Positions 33,664 to 41,454 are shown, counted from the first letter of the stretch. The stretch: 47,000 nt of DNA from Lachnospiraceae bacterium (GCA_022791635.1 JAAVZL010000015.1:1-47000), one strand, 5' to 3'. Made by a program: numbers and translations. Notes: a model not told the origin generated them from the sequence alone.

Positions 33664-34341
33664 TTATGCCTGCGGCTCCCGAATTCCTGCCAGAATTGCA
33701 GCCTCCTGGTTATCAATATGCACGCAGACCGCTTTTCCTACCACACTCTTGTCCCCGTTTTTAATCCCGTTATAAATCTCCCGATGCTCCTGGTGAAGCC
33801 TTTCATGGCTCCCCTTATCCTTCAGATATTCCAGCCGATAGCGATACATCTGCTCCCGCAGATTATTCAAAATATGAATCAGCCTGGCATTCCCCGTAGC
33901 CTCATAAATAATCTCATGAAACCGCACATCCGCCTCCGCCAGCCGATTCGCATCCTCCGTCTCCTTCAGGCGGCCAAACTCCTCCCCCGCACTCTTAAGC
34001 TCCATAAGAAGCTCCGGCGTAATCCGCTCACAAGCCACCTCGCCGGCCAGAATCTCCAGCGTGCGCCGCACCTCCAGCACATCCTTCAGATCCTTCTCCG
34101 TAATACTGGCCACCACAGCCCCCCTCCGGGGAATCATCACCACCAGCCCCTCCAGCTCCAGCTTGCGGATCGCTTCCCTGATAGGCGTCCGGCTCACCCC
34201 CAAACGCTCCGCCAGGTGAATCTCCATCAAACGCTCCCCAGGCTTCAACTCCCCATGAAGGATTGCCTGCCGAAGGGTCTGAAACACAACATCCCGCAGA
34301 GGAAGATACTCATTGATTGTTGTATGAATTTCCTTACCCAT
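33664..34341 (-). CDS. GntR-family transcriptional regulator (FadR/FCD subfamily)
   Basis: A 225-aa regulator. Residues 10-75 are the GntR winged helix (FQTLRQAILHGELKPGERL, then AERLGVSRTPIREAIRKLE). An all-helical FCD ligand domain follows with likely metal-binding residues (EVRRTLEILA, DVRFHEIIYEATGN, HQEHREIYNGI). The preferred start is ATG 34341 with TAGGAG 5 nt upstream. It lies between ispE and the small membrane gene. An imperfect palindrome at the ispE promoter may be its operator (inference). Confidence 0.92.
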   Translation of the reverse strand: MGKEIHTTINEYLPLRDVVFQTLRQAILHGELKPGERLMEIHLAERLGVSRTPIREAIRKLELEGLVVMIPRRGAVVASITEKDLKDVLEVRRTLEILAGEVACERITPELLMELKSAGEEFGRLKETEDANRLAEADVRFHEIIYEATGNARLIHILNNLREQMYRYRLEYLKDKGSHERLHQEHREIYNGIKNGDKSVVGKAVCVHIDNQEAAILAGIREPQA

Positions 34342-34358
34342 ATCCACTCCTATTTCTA

Positions 34359-34488
34359 TTCCAGTTCCGTAGGATTTTGTCCGTGTACCCGGATTTAAAT
34401 CAATTTCCAGTCACCAAAAGCATGTGCCTGTAAATCGATTTGTACACGGACTAAATCCTACTGTTTCCAGTTCCGTAGGATTTTGTCC
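34359..34488 (-). repeat. Hairpin repeat family 2, copy 2 (before gntR)
   Basis: Arms GTAGGATTTTGTCCGTGTAC (34369-34388) and GTACACGGACTAAATCCTAC (34442-34461) pair at 19 of 20 positions. They enclose the conserved loop with ATTTCCAGTCACCAAAAGC and ATGTGCCTGTAAAT. TTCCAGTTCCGTAGG plus ATTTTGTCC occurs at 34359 and again at 34465 (106-bp period). The second repeat continues into the end of ispE. The element abuts the gntR leader and ribosome site. Confidence 0.8.
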
Positions 34489-34504
34489 ATGCATCCGGAT
34501 TAAG

Positions 34505-35380
34505 TCAATGATTATTATATGGCGTCGTCAAAAAAATCTGCTTCGCCAGATGCCCCCGTTTCAGAACACCGTAAGCCCGCTTCGCCGCCTGCCTGCTCTC
34601 AAAGATCCCAAACACCGTAGGCCCGCTCCCGCTCATAAGGGCCCCCAAAGCCCCCGCACGAAGCATCGTATCCTTAAGCTTTTGAATCACCGGATACGCC
34701 GGAATCGTCACCGTCTCCAGCACATTCCCGCCATCCATTCCTCTTGCAAGCCCCCGCAAATCCTGATTCCCCAGAGCCTCCACCATCCCGTCAATATCCG
34801 GATGCCGCTCAAGCTCATTCGCCTTCAAATTTTCAAAAACAAACCGGGTAGAAACCCCAATTCCCGGCTTCGCCACAAGAATCGCACAGGGAGGCATAGG
34901 AGGCAGCGGACTCAAAACCTCACCGATTCCCTCCGCCAAAGCCGTCCCCCTCATAATACAATAGGGCACATCCGCTCCAATCCGCACCCCCCTCTCCATA
35001 AGCCCCTCCGTGGAAAGCCCCAGATCATACATCCGATTCATCCCAAACAAAACCGCCGCCGCATCCGAGCTCCCCCCGGCCATCCCGGCCGCCACCGGAA
35101 TATACTTCTTAAGCTCAATGGAAATCCCCCCAGGCAGATCAAACTCCTCCCACAAAAGCTTCGCCGCCTTATAAACCAGATTATTCTCATTCTCCGGCAG
35201 ATAATAAAGGTTTGTCCGAACCCGAATCCCCTCCTCCTGCCTCTTCTCCAGCAAAAGCTGATCAAAAATATGTACTGTCTGCATAATCATCCGGACCTCA
35301 TGATACCCGTCCTCCCTGCGCCGAAGCACATCCAGCCCCAAATTAATCTTCGCCAAAGCCCGCAGCTGCATCCTATCCAT
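34505..35380 (-). CDS. ispE: 4-diphosphocytidyl-2-C-methyl-D-erythritol kinase
   Basis: A GHMP kinase of the non-mevalonate isoprenoid pathway; phosphorylates CDP-methylerythritol in the cytoplasm. The 291-aa protein opens with ALAKINLGLDVLRRREDGYH. It has the ATP-binding glycine loop PVAAGMAGGSSDAAA and the C-terminal motif MSGSGPTVFG. The ATG at 35380 is preferred, with GAGGAT 7 nt upstream; an earlier ATG at 35389 abuts that site. It appears to be the first gene of the ispE-gntR-murI operon, downstream of a good promoter. Confidence 0.95.
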   Translation of the reverse strand: MDRMQLRALAKINLGLDVLRRREDGYHEVRMIMQTVHIFDQLLLEKRQEEGIRVRTNLYYLPENENNLVYKAAKLLWEEFDLPGGISIELKKYIPVAAGMAGGSSDAAAVLFGMNRMYDLGLSTEGLMERGVRIGADVPYCIMRGTALAEGIGEVLSPLPPMPPCAILVAKPGIGVSTRFVFENLKANELERHPDIDGMVEALGNQDLRGLARGMDGGNVLETVTIPAYPVIQKLKDTMLRAGALGALMSGSGPTVFGIFESRQAAKRAYGVLKRGHLAKQIFLTTPYNNH

Positions 35381-35432
35381 ACACACCATCCTCAGTCTCT
35401 ACCAAATTCCACTCACTTGTATTTTCATTGTT

Positions 35433-35476
35433 TTTTGTATACACAAAAGTATATCAAATTTGCCATACACATGCAA
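35433..35476 (-). promoter_or_regulatory. Promoter of ispE operon with possible GntR operator
   Basis: TTGCAT (35471-35476) and TATACT (35448-35453) are separated by 17 nt on the minus strand. Immediately downstream, TTTTGTGTATACAAAA (35433-35448) is an imperfect palindrome with TGTATACA at its centre. This resembles the TnGTnnnACnA pattern of FadR-subfamily GntR sites. Autoregulation by the operon's own GntR protein is plausible but inferred. Confidence 0.55.
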
Positions 35477-35567
35477 CCTCAAACCCCTTATAATTAATCC
35501 AAAAATCCCCCTACATAAAAATAACACCCTCTACCAAAATATAAAAACACCACCACCCCCAAAGTCA

Positions 35568-35781
35568 GGTACAGGCAGAAACTAAGACCGCCGGTTTTTC
35601 CGATATCCAGTGTCCGGCTGTTCGCGAACACACTGTATGATATGGACGAACATTGCCCAAGAAAACCGTAAGCCCAAACAAGCCTAAAAAGGGTAATGTG
35701 CGTACAGAGCATACAACGTGTACGCGAACCGTCCGAACACCGGATATGGAAAAGCCGGCGGTCTTAATTTCTGCCTGTACC
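35568..35781. repeat. Hairpin repeat family 1, copy 3 (enlarged interior)
   Basis: Outer arms 35568-35594 and 35755-35781 pair at 26 of 27 positions (left arm begins GGTACAGGCAGAAACTAAGA). The core GATATCCAGTGTCCGGCTG and its partner CCGTCCGAACACCGGATAT are conserved. The distal interior is about 40 nt longer than in copies 1 and 2 and has a different sequence, including ACATTGCCC with GGGTAATGT. It starts 11 nt after the stop of the SPOCS/LysM gene. The rest of the gap (35390-35567) holds only the ispE promoter and C-rich sequence. Confidence 0.85.
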
Positions 35782-35792
35782 GTCCGTCCCTC

Positions 35793-37379
35793 CTACAAAT
35801 TCTCCATCTGCTTAACCACCAAAATCTTCTGCCCCTGCCGAACCTGCTCCCCGCTCAGCTCATTCAACTGGCAAATCCAATCCACCGTCGTATGATAAGC
35901 CTTCGCAATATCCCACAAGGTATCCGCCGGCTGCACCGTATAGATCAAAAATCCCGGCAGCCCCTTCACCACATCCATATCAAGAGGATGCTCCTCCACC
36001 TCAGAAATCCGCTCCATACGCACCCGGTTCAGCACCAAAGCATTGACTTGAACAACCGCCTTCACCTCCAGCTCCCCGCTGTTCACCATGGTAACCCCAA
36101 GCTGCTCCAAAGAAGTCTGAAGATAATAAACACTGTCCTTCCCAATCCCGGCCGCCTCAATCAAATGCTCAAAGGGAACCACTCCCTTAAGGCACAGGAA
36201 GGGATGATTATCATCCGAAGTCACGTAAAGAACCTGAATGGAAATCACGCCCTCTACCAGAAGTCCCTCCGGCGTAACCGAGCACTCATCCACCTTCACA
36301 TCCCCCCGGCTATGGCAAATCTGCAAAATCTGCACCTCCGGGCTGCCCGTCTTCATCCGATCCGCCACTCTGCACTTGGAAGCGTTGCTCACCAAAATAC
36401 TCTCATAAACGGCAGGAGCCGTAACCAGCCGAAGCTCCCTTACCGGACTGTACAGGTCACAGATCATACTCAAATGCTCTTCCTCATAAAGCTGAATATC
36501 CAGCTCCAGAACCGCATCCAGATTCAGCACCCGAAGCTCCCCGTCATAATCCGGCTTCAGCTCCAGATCACTGTGAGCCAAGGCAATCCCCAGATTTCCA
36601 AGCATCCCTTCCTGACAGCCGCTCACGTCCACATGACTGCTAAAGGGAATCACCTGCTCCATCCAGTAAGCCTTCCCGCTCTCTTCCTCGCCCTCATACA
36701 GGACAAACACCACCAGCTCACCCTTCACCAGGATCTCGCCCTCGCCAATGCGAAGCTCCGTCCCCTGCATGGAAATATCCTGCCAAAGCAGCTTATGGAT
36801 ATTCGGCTTATTTGCCGGCAGAATAATCTCATCCTTAATCCGGCAGGTATCCTTCTTGCGAACCGCCAGCCCTGCGGTGGACACATGGCACGTCTTTACC
36901 TGAACCGTATCCGAGTCCTCTGTCTCCACCGGCACCTCCGCATCAAAGATCTCCTCCACAGAAAGCTCCAGAGTCACAATGGTCTTGATACTCAGCTTCC
37001 TGGAATTAATCAGCGACGACGACACATCCTCCAGCATCCATTTCAGCTGCAGACTGTCCCCGTCCTTTGCATCCTCCACATTCATCATTTCCTCAAAAGG
37101 AATCTGTCCCTGTACACTATGTAGCCCGCTCTCCGGTCCCTCCTCCATATAAAGCACGGAAAAATTCAGGGCTCCCTTCACCTTCACCCGTCCGGCTTCC
37201 ACCCGAGCCTCTCCAATCTCAATACTTCCTTTTTCCTGAATAATCATACCGGCATCCGGCATGTTGTCCGGAATATTATAGTCATCATCCAGCGTCATCT
37301 GGCTGACTGCTTTTCCCTTTTGCCGGTTCATATGTATATTTCTGCGAACTAGCTCCACAACATACACCTGCTTTCCCAT
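35793..37379 (-). CDS. SPOCS/LysM spore morphogenesis protein, SipL-like
   Basis: A 528-aa protein with SPOCS (DUF3794) domains and one C-terminal LysM domain. The SPOCS repeats are centred near residues 20-130, 180-300 and 330-450 (for example VKGALNFSVLYMEEG, VKGELVVFVLYEGEE and VEGVISIQVLYVTSD). The LysM starts IYTVQPADTLWDIAKAYHTT and ends QGQKILVV. This architecture matches SipL of Clostridioides difficile, which binds SpoIVA and places the spore coat. The start at 37379 has only a weak purine-rich ribosome site. With spoIIID it supports endospore formation. Confidence 0.85.
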   Translation of the reverse strand: MGKQVYVVELVRRNIHMNRQKGKAVSQMTLDDDYNIPDNMPDAGMIIQEKGSIEIGEARVEAGRVKVKGALNFSVLYMEEGPESGLHSVQGQIPFEEMMNVEDAKDGDSLQLKWMLEDVSSSLINSRKLSIKTIVTLELSVEEIFDAEVPVETEDSDTVQVKTCHVSTAGLAVRKKDTCRIKDEIILPANKPNIHKLLWQDISMQGTELRIGEGEILVKGELVVFVLYEGEEESGKAYWMEQVIPFSSHVDVSGCQEGMLGNLGIALAHSDLELKPDYDGELRVLNLDAVLELDIQLYEEEHLSMICDLYSPVRELRLVTAPAVYESILVSNASKCRVADRMKTGSPEVQILQICHSRGDVKVDECSVTPEGLLVEGVISIQVLYVTSDDNHPFLCLKGVVPFEHLIEAAGIGKDSVYYLQTSLEQLGVTMVNSGELEVKAVVQVNALVLNRVRMERISEVEEHPLDMDVVKGLPGFLIYTVQPADTLWDIAKAYHTTVDWICQLNELSGEQVRQGQKILVVKQMENL

Positions 37380-37408
37380 TTCTTTTCTACCAATCTATGC
37401 ACAGATCC

Positions 37409-37810
37409 CTACTGAAATACCACCGGTTTATCCACATATTCCGTTTGCACCACCAGACAGGGATAGCTTGGCGTCTCGGCCACCTGCTCCTCCTTGCTGG
37501 GGCCGATGAGACTGGTATCAAAATAAATAGCATTTTCCGACAGATACAGCTCATTGACCGCAATGCTGTAACCGCTTGTCTTCTGTTCCCCGTACCCAAT
37601 GCACAGATAGAGCTGTCCCTCCTCCTCATAAGTCAGCTTGAATTCCTCCTTCCGTTTTTCCTCCAGGATCCCTTGAAGCCCCTCCGGAGTCTTTCCCTCC
37701 TCCACAATGGTATACTCCAGGTCCTTAAGCTTCTCCTGTTCATTTGTCTGAATGCTGCATCCGGAAAGAAAGATCAGGATGCTGCCAATCAAAAGAACTC
37801 GTTTCCACAT
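37409..37810 (-). CDS. PrcB-domain lipoprotein
   Basis: A 133-aa lipoprotein. The signal peptide MWKRVLLIGSILIFLSGC ends in lipobox LSGC. The C-terminal part (LCIGYGEQKTSGYSIAV, then PSYPCLVVQT) matches the PrcB_C domain, named for a treponemal protease-complex subunit; its role in Firmicutes is unknown. The start at 37810 is chosen for the unusually complete ribosome site GAGGTGAT. A longer reading to 37951 runs through promoter and repeat DNA. It lies 29 nt upstream of the SipL-like gene and is probably co-transcribed with it. Confidence 0.8.
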   Translation of the reverse strand: MWKRVLLIGSILIFLSGCSIQTNEQEKLKDLEYTIVEEGKTPEGLQGILEEKRKEEFKLTYEEEGQLYLCIGYGEQKTSGYSIAVNELYLSENAIYFDTSLIGPSKEEQVAETPSYPCLVVQTEYVDKPVVFQ

Positions 37811-37856
37811 ATTCATCACCTCACTTATATTTACGTGGAAAAAGCTTGTATTATCC

Positions 37857-37885
37857 TTGTTTTTTAACGACAACTTGATTATAAT
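37857..37885 (+). promoter_or_regulatory. Promoter of malQ
   Basis: TTGTTT (37857-37862) and TATAAT (37880-37885) are separated by 17 nt on the plus strand. Transcription would begin about 10 nt before family 1 copy 4, placing the whole element in the malQ leader. Confidence 0.75.
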
Positions 37886-37901
37886 GAGGAAAGAAGAAGC
37901 T

Positions 37902-38059
37902 GGTGGGACGGCGGTAAAACAAGCCATCAGCCATTTCCATATCCCCAGCAATAAGGAATCCTCCTACCTTGTGGGTCCCTCCTTATCACAACAGTTCGGA
38001 TGGTTCACGCACACTGGATATCGGAAAAGTCTGCTGCCTTGTTTTACCGCCGTCCCACC
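37902..38059 (+). repeat. Hairpin repeat family 1, copy 4 (in malQ leader)
   Basis: Outer arms 37902-37930 and 38031-38059 pair at 27 of 29 positions (left arm begins GGTGGGACGGCGGTAAAACA). The right core (CACTGGATATCGGAAAAGTC) is clearly related to the other copies. The left core is diverged (CCATTTCCATATCCCC) and an extra ATAAGGA/TCCTTAT pair lies inside. The right arm ends 5 nt before the malQ ribosome site AAGGAG. This copy belongs to a transcribed leader rather than to a gene's 3' end. Confidence 0.75.
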
Positions 38060-38076
38060 GCGAAAGGAGAAGTAAT

Positions 38077-39597
38077 ATGCACTTTAAGACATCTGCCGAT
38101 GACCATGTAAATCACAGGTACAGCGGCATTCTGGTACATCCCACTTCCTTTCCCTCCCCCTACGGGATCGGGGATTTCGGAAAGGGCGCCTACGACTTTA
38201 TCGATTTTCTGGAAGCCTCCGGGCAGCATCTCTGGCAAATCCTTCCTCTGGTTCCCATCACTCCCTACGGCAATTCTCCCTATCAGGGCTATTCCGTGTT
38301 TGCAGGGGAGCCGCTGCTGATAAGCCCTGAGCTTTTGAAGGAAAAGGAGCTTTTGACCGAGGCCGATCTCCGGAACATTCCCGACTTTGACCCCGTACGG
38401 GTAGATTACGAGAAGGTGCGCATCTACAAGTATGGTCTCTATAAAAAAGCCTATGAGGCTTTTCGCCACACTGCGGACAAAAACTTTTTGGAGGAATACC
38501 ATTCCTTCTGTGAGGCAAATAAATTCTGGCTGTCCGACTATTGCCTGTTTATGGCAATTCGGGAGGATCAGGAGGAGGTCTCCTGGACCGAGTGGCCAAA
38601 GGAGCTGCGCAACCTCACCAAGGAAAATCGGATTCTGTGGGAGAAAAAGCTGAAAGACGGCATCGCCTACCAGCGCTTCCTGCAGTATCTCTTCTATATT
38701 CAGTGGTATGCTCTGAAGCAGTACGCCAATGACAAGGGAATCGCCATCATTGGGGATATCCCCATCTTCGTGTCCCCGGAAGGCGCCGACGTGTGGGCCA
38801 ACCGCAAGCTGTTCCGGGTCAATGAGGAAGGTTATCCGGATAAGGTGGCAGGAGTGCCTCCCGACTATTTCAGCGCCACCGGCCAGAAGTGGAACAATCC
38901 CCTCTATGACTGGGCGGCTCACAAGGAGGAGGGCTACCAGTGGTGGATTGCCCGTATCCGCAATCAGATTGATCAGGTAGACTATCTGCGCATCGATCAT
39001 TTCCGCGGCTTTGAGGCTTACTGGGAGGTGGACGCCCAGGAGGAGACGGCCATCAACGGCACTTGGAAAAAGGGACCGGGAGAAGCCCTATTCCGGGCTA
39101 TCCAAAAGGAGCTGGGGGAGGATCTCCCCATTTTTGCAGAGGATCTGGGCCTGATTACTCCGGAGGTGGAGCACCTTCGGGATGCCTTAGGCTTTCCCGG
39201 TATGCGGATTCTGCAGTTTGCCTTTGAGGGTGGGGAAAGCACCTTCCTGCCGCACCAGCTGAATACCCGCAACTGTATCTGCTATACAGGCACCCACGAC
39301 AACGATACCAGTACCGGATGGTATCAGAATACCTCCGAATATGCCCGGGATAAGGTCCGCCGCTATATGAATACGGACGCCTCCAGCATTAGCTGGGATT
39401 TTATACGAATCTGCCTGGGAACCATTGCCCGCTATGCCATCTTTCCTCTTCAGGATGTCTTAAAGCTTGGCAGCGAGGCCCGGATGAACACTCCCGGAAC
39501 AGCCCTTGGGAACTGGGAGTGGCGCTATCGTAAGGAGGATTTGAATTCCGGCATGGCTTCCGGACTGCGGCAGATGACAGAGCTCTTCGGCAGATAG
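38077..39597 (+). CDS. malQ: 4-alpha-glucanotransferase (amylomaltase)
   Basis: A GH77 enzyme that transfers maltosyl units between alpha-1,4-glucans, in maltodextrin and glycogen metabolism. The 506-aa protein opens with the family's SGILVHPTSFPSPYGIGDFG. It has the catalytic nucleophile Asp in YLRIDHFRGFEAYW, the acid/base Glu in IFAEDLGLITPEV, and the third Asp in TGTHDNDTS. The ATG at 38077 has AAGGAG 6 nt upstream; a longer in-frame reading from 37969 is repeat DNA. It heads a plus-strand run with plsC, ddl, murF and a dehydrogenase, without obvious metabolic linkage. Confidence 0.96.
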   Translation: MHFKTSADDHVNHRYSGILVHPTSFPSPYGIGDFGKGAYDFIDFLEASGQHLWQILPLVPITPYGNSPYQGYSVFAGEPLLISPELLKEKELLTEADLRNIPDFDPVRVDYEKVRIYKYGLYKKAYEAFRHTADKNFLEEYHSFCEANKFWLSDYCLFMAIREDQEEVSWTEWPKELRNLTKENRILWEKKLKDGIAYQRFLQYLFYIQWYALKQYANDKGIAIIGDIPIFVSPEGADVWANRKLFRVNEEGYPDKVAGVPPDYFSATGQKWNNPLYDWAAHKEEGYQWWIARIRNQIDQVDYLRIDHFRGFEAYWEVDAQEETAINGTWKKGPGEALFRAIQKELGEDLPIFAEDLGLITPEVEHLRDALGFPGMRILQFAFEGGESTFLPHQLNTRNCICYTGTHDNDTSTGWYQNTSEYARDKVRRYMNTDASSISWDFIRICLGTIARYAIFPLQDVLKLGSEARMNTPGTALGNWEWRYRKEDLNSGMASGLRQMTELFGR

Positions 39598-39606
39598 GAG
39601 GCATCC

Positions 39607-40341
39607 ATGATAAGATTCATTATAATTGCCCTGATGCTCTTTCTCTATCTGCTTCTGGGCATCCCGGTTCTCTTGGTGGAATGGGTCATCGGGAAGTTCA
39701 ACCAGAGGGCAAAGGATTATAGCTGCCTGCGTATGGTACAGACAGCCTTTAGGCTGATGCTGAAGGTAGCCGGTGTGAGACTGACGGTAATCGGGGAGGA
39801 AAATGTCCCCAAGGATCAGGCTGTCCTCTATATCGGAAACCATCGAAGCTATTTTGATATCCTCCTTACCTACTCCCGCTGCCCCGGTCTTACGGGCTAT
39901 GTGGCAAAGGTGGAGATGCTCCGCTACTGGCTGCTGCGGGACTGGATGAAGGCCCTCTACTGCTTATTTTTGGACCGGGAGGATATTAAGGCCGGATTAA
40001 AAACCATCCTGCAGGGAATTGAATATATTAAAAGAGGAATTTCCATCTGCATTTTTCCGGAAGGTACCAGAAATCGTACGGACGAGATGCTTCCCTTTAA
40101 GGAGGGAAGCATGAAGATCGCGGAAAAAACAGGCTGCCCCATTATTCCCATGGCGATTACCAATTCTGCGGAGATATTCGAAAATCACCTTCCCTTTATC
40201 CGCCCCTGCCATGTGATTCTGGAATACGGCACTCCCATTCTTCCCGGGGAGCTGTCCAGGGAGGAAAAGAAATTTCTGGGCTCCTATACCCAAAACCGAA
40301 TTCAGGAAATGCTGGATAAAAATAAGGACCTGCTAGAATAG
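39607..40341 (+). CDS. plsC: 1-acyl-sn-glycerol-3-phosphate acyltransferase
   Basis: Acylates lysophosphatidic acid to phosphatidic acid at the membrane. The 244-aa protein has an N-terminal membrane segment (FIIIALMLFLYLLLGIPVLL), the catalytic motif GNHRSYFD (HX4D type), and the substrate motif FPEGTRN. It begins 9 nt after malQ with an AGGAGG site, so it is co-transcribed. Confidence 0.93.
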   Translation: MIRFIIIALMLFLYLLLGIPVLLVEWVIGKFNQRAKDYSCLRMVQTAFRLMLKVAGVRLTVIGEENVPKDQAVLYIGNHRSYFDILLTYSRCPGLTGYVAKVEMLRYWLLRDWMKALYCLFLDREDIKAGLKTILQGIEYIKRGISICIFPEGTRNRTDEMLPFKEGSMKIAEKTGCPIIPMAITNSAEIFENHLPFIRPCHVILEYGTPILPGELSREEKKFLGSYTQNRIQEMLDKNKDLLE

Positions 40342-40372
40342 GCCACACGAGTATTATGAGGAGTGAATCATT

Positions 40373-41425
40373 ATGAAAATTGTAGTTTTGGCCGGAGGCA
40401 CCAGCTCGGAGCGAGATGTTTCCCTAAGCTCCGGAAGCCGGATTTATGACGCCTTAAAATCCAGAGGGCATCAGGCGATCCTTCTGGATGTGTACCTGGG
40501 CCTTAAAACGGATGAGCCTGTGACGGAGCAGATTTTTGAGGCTCCCATTGACTGGACAAAGGATATCCAGGCGATTTCCGAATCTCATCCGGATCTGTCC
40601 CGCTTAAAAGAGCAGCGAAAGGACGGAGGCCGGAGTATGTTCGGTCCCAATGTACTGACCCTCTGTGAAATGGCCGATATTGTATTTCTGGGCCTTCACG
40701 GGGCCAATGGGGAGGACGGCCGGATCCAGGCCGCCTTTGATCTTATGGGAATCCGCTACACGGGAACAGGGTATCTAAGCAGCGCTTTGGCTATGGACAA
40801 GGGATTGTCCAAGCAGCTCTTTTTGGAGGCGGGAATTCCCACGCCCAAGGGCTTTACTCTGAAGAACGGACAGACGGCGGATCCTTCTTCCATCCCCTAT
40901 CCCTGTATGGTAAAGACCATCTGCGGAGGCTCCAGCGTGGGTACCTATCGGGTAAACAACCCGGAAGATCTTCCCGGGGTCCTTGCGGATGCCTACGCCT
41001 TCGGGGAGGATGTGATTGTGGAGCAGTTTATTGACGGGCGGGAATTTTCCGTAGGCATCATCGAGGGGAAAGCCCTCCCTATAATTGAAATTGCACCTCT
41101 TGAGGGATTTTATGATTATAAGAACAAGTATCAGCCCGGCAGTACTATCGAGACCTGTCCCGCGGATCTGAGTGAGGCTCTGACCTTGAAGCTCCAGGGC
41201 TATGCAGAGCAGGTCTTCGAAGCCCTGAAGCTGACCTCCTATGCCCGGATTGATTTTATGATGGATCGGTTGGATGAGTCCTTTTACTGCCTGGAAGCCA
41301 ATACCCTTCCGGGCATGACTCCTACCAGCCTGCTGCCCCAAGAGGCTGCTGCCGTAGGTATCTCCTTTGAGGATCTCTGCGAAAAGCTGATCGAGGTGTC
41401 CCTGGCCCGCTATAGGGAACCGTAG
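40373..41425 (+). CDS. ddl: D-alanine--D-alanine ligase
   Basis: An ATP-grasp enzyme making D-Ala-D-Ala for peptidoglycan. The 350-aa protein has the N-terminal VVLAGGTSSERDVSLSSG and FLGLHGANGEDG. The omega-loop YDYKNKYQPGST carries the Lys-Tyr pair of D-Ala-specific enzymes rather than the histidine of VanA-type ligases. The metal site is in YCLEANTLPGMTPTS. Insertions near residues 45-85 make it slightly long. It precedes murF, which uses its product. Confidence 0.95.
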   Translation: MKIVVLAGGTSSERDVSLSSGSRIYDALKSRGHQAILLDVYLGLKTDEPVTEQIFEAPIDWTKDIQAISESHPDLSRLKEQRKDGGRSMFGPNVLTLCEMADIVFLGLHGANGEDGRIQAAFDLMGIRYTGTGYLSSALAMDKGLSKQLFLEAGIPTPKGFTLKNGQTADPSSIPYPCMVKTICGGSSVGTYRVNNPEDLPGVLADAYAFGEDVIVEQFIDGREFSVGIIEGKALPIIEIAPLEGFYDYKNKYQPGSTIETCPADLSEALTLKLQGYAEQVFEALKLTSYARIDFMMDRLDESFYCLEANTLPGMTPTSLLPQEAAAVGISFEDLCEKLIEVSLARYREP

Positions 41426-41454
41426 ATTTAACTGTTAAAAGAGGGAAACAGACT

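Noticed and set aside
34424..35497. Long plus-strand open frame opposite ispE
   Set aside because: It is a proline/arginine/histidine-rich shadow of ispE that begins inside a family 2 repeat.
37811..37951. In-frame upstream extension of the PrcB lipoprotein
   Set aside because: It crosses the malQ promoter and repeat DNA. The signal peptide and a full GAGGTGAT ribosome site define the start at 37810.
24221..38059. CRISPR array
   Set aside because: The repeated units are kilobases apart, lack regular spacers and have no cas genes nearby.
37969..38076. In-frame upstream extension of malQ
   Set aside because: It is repeat DNA from family 1 copy 4, starts at a TTG without ribosome site, and malQ homology begins at 38077 after AAGGAG.
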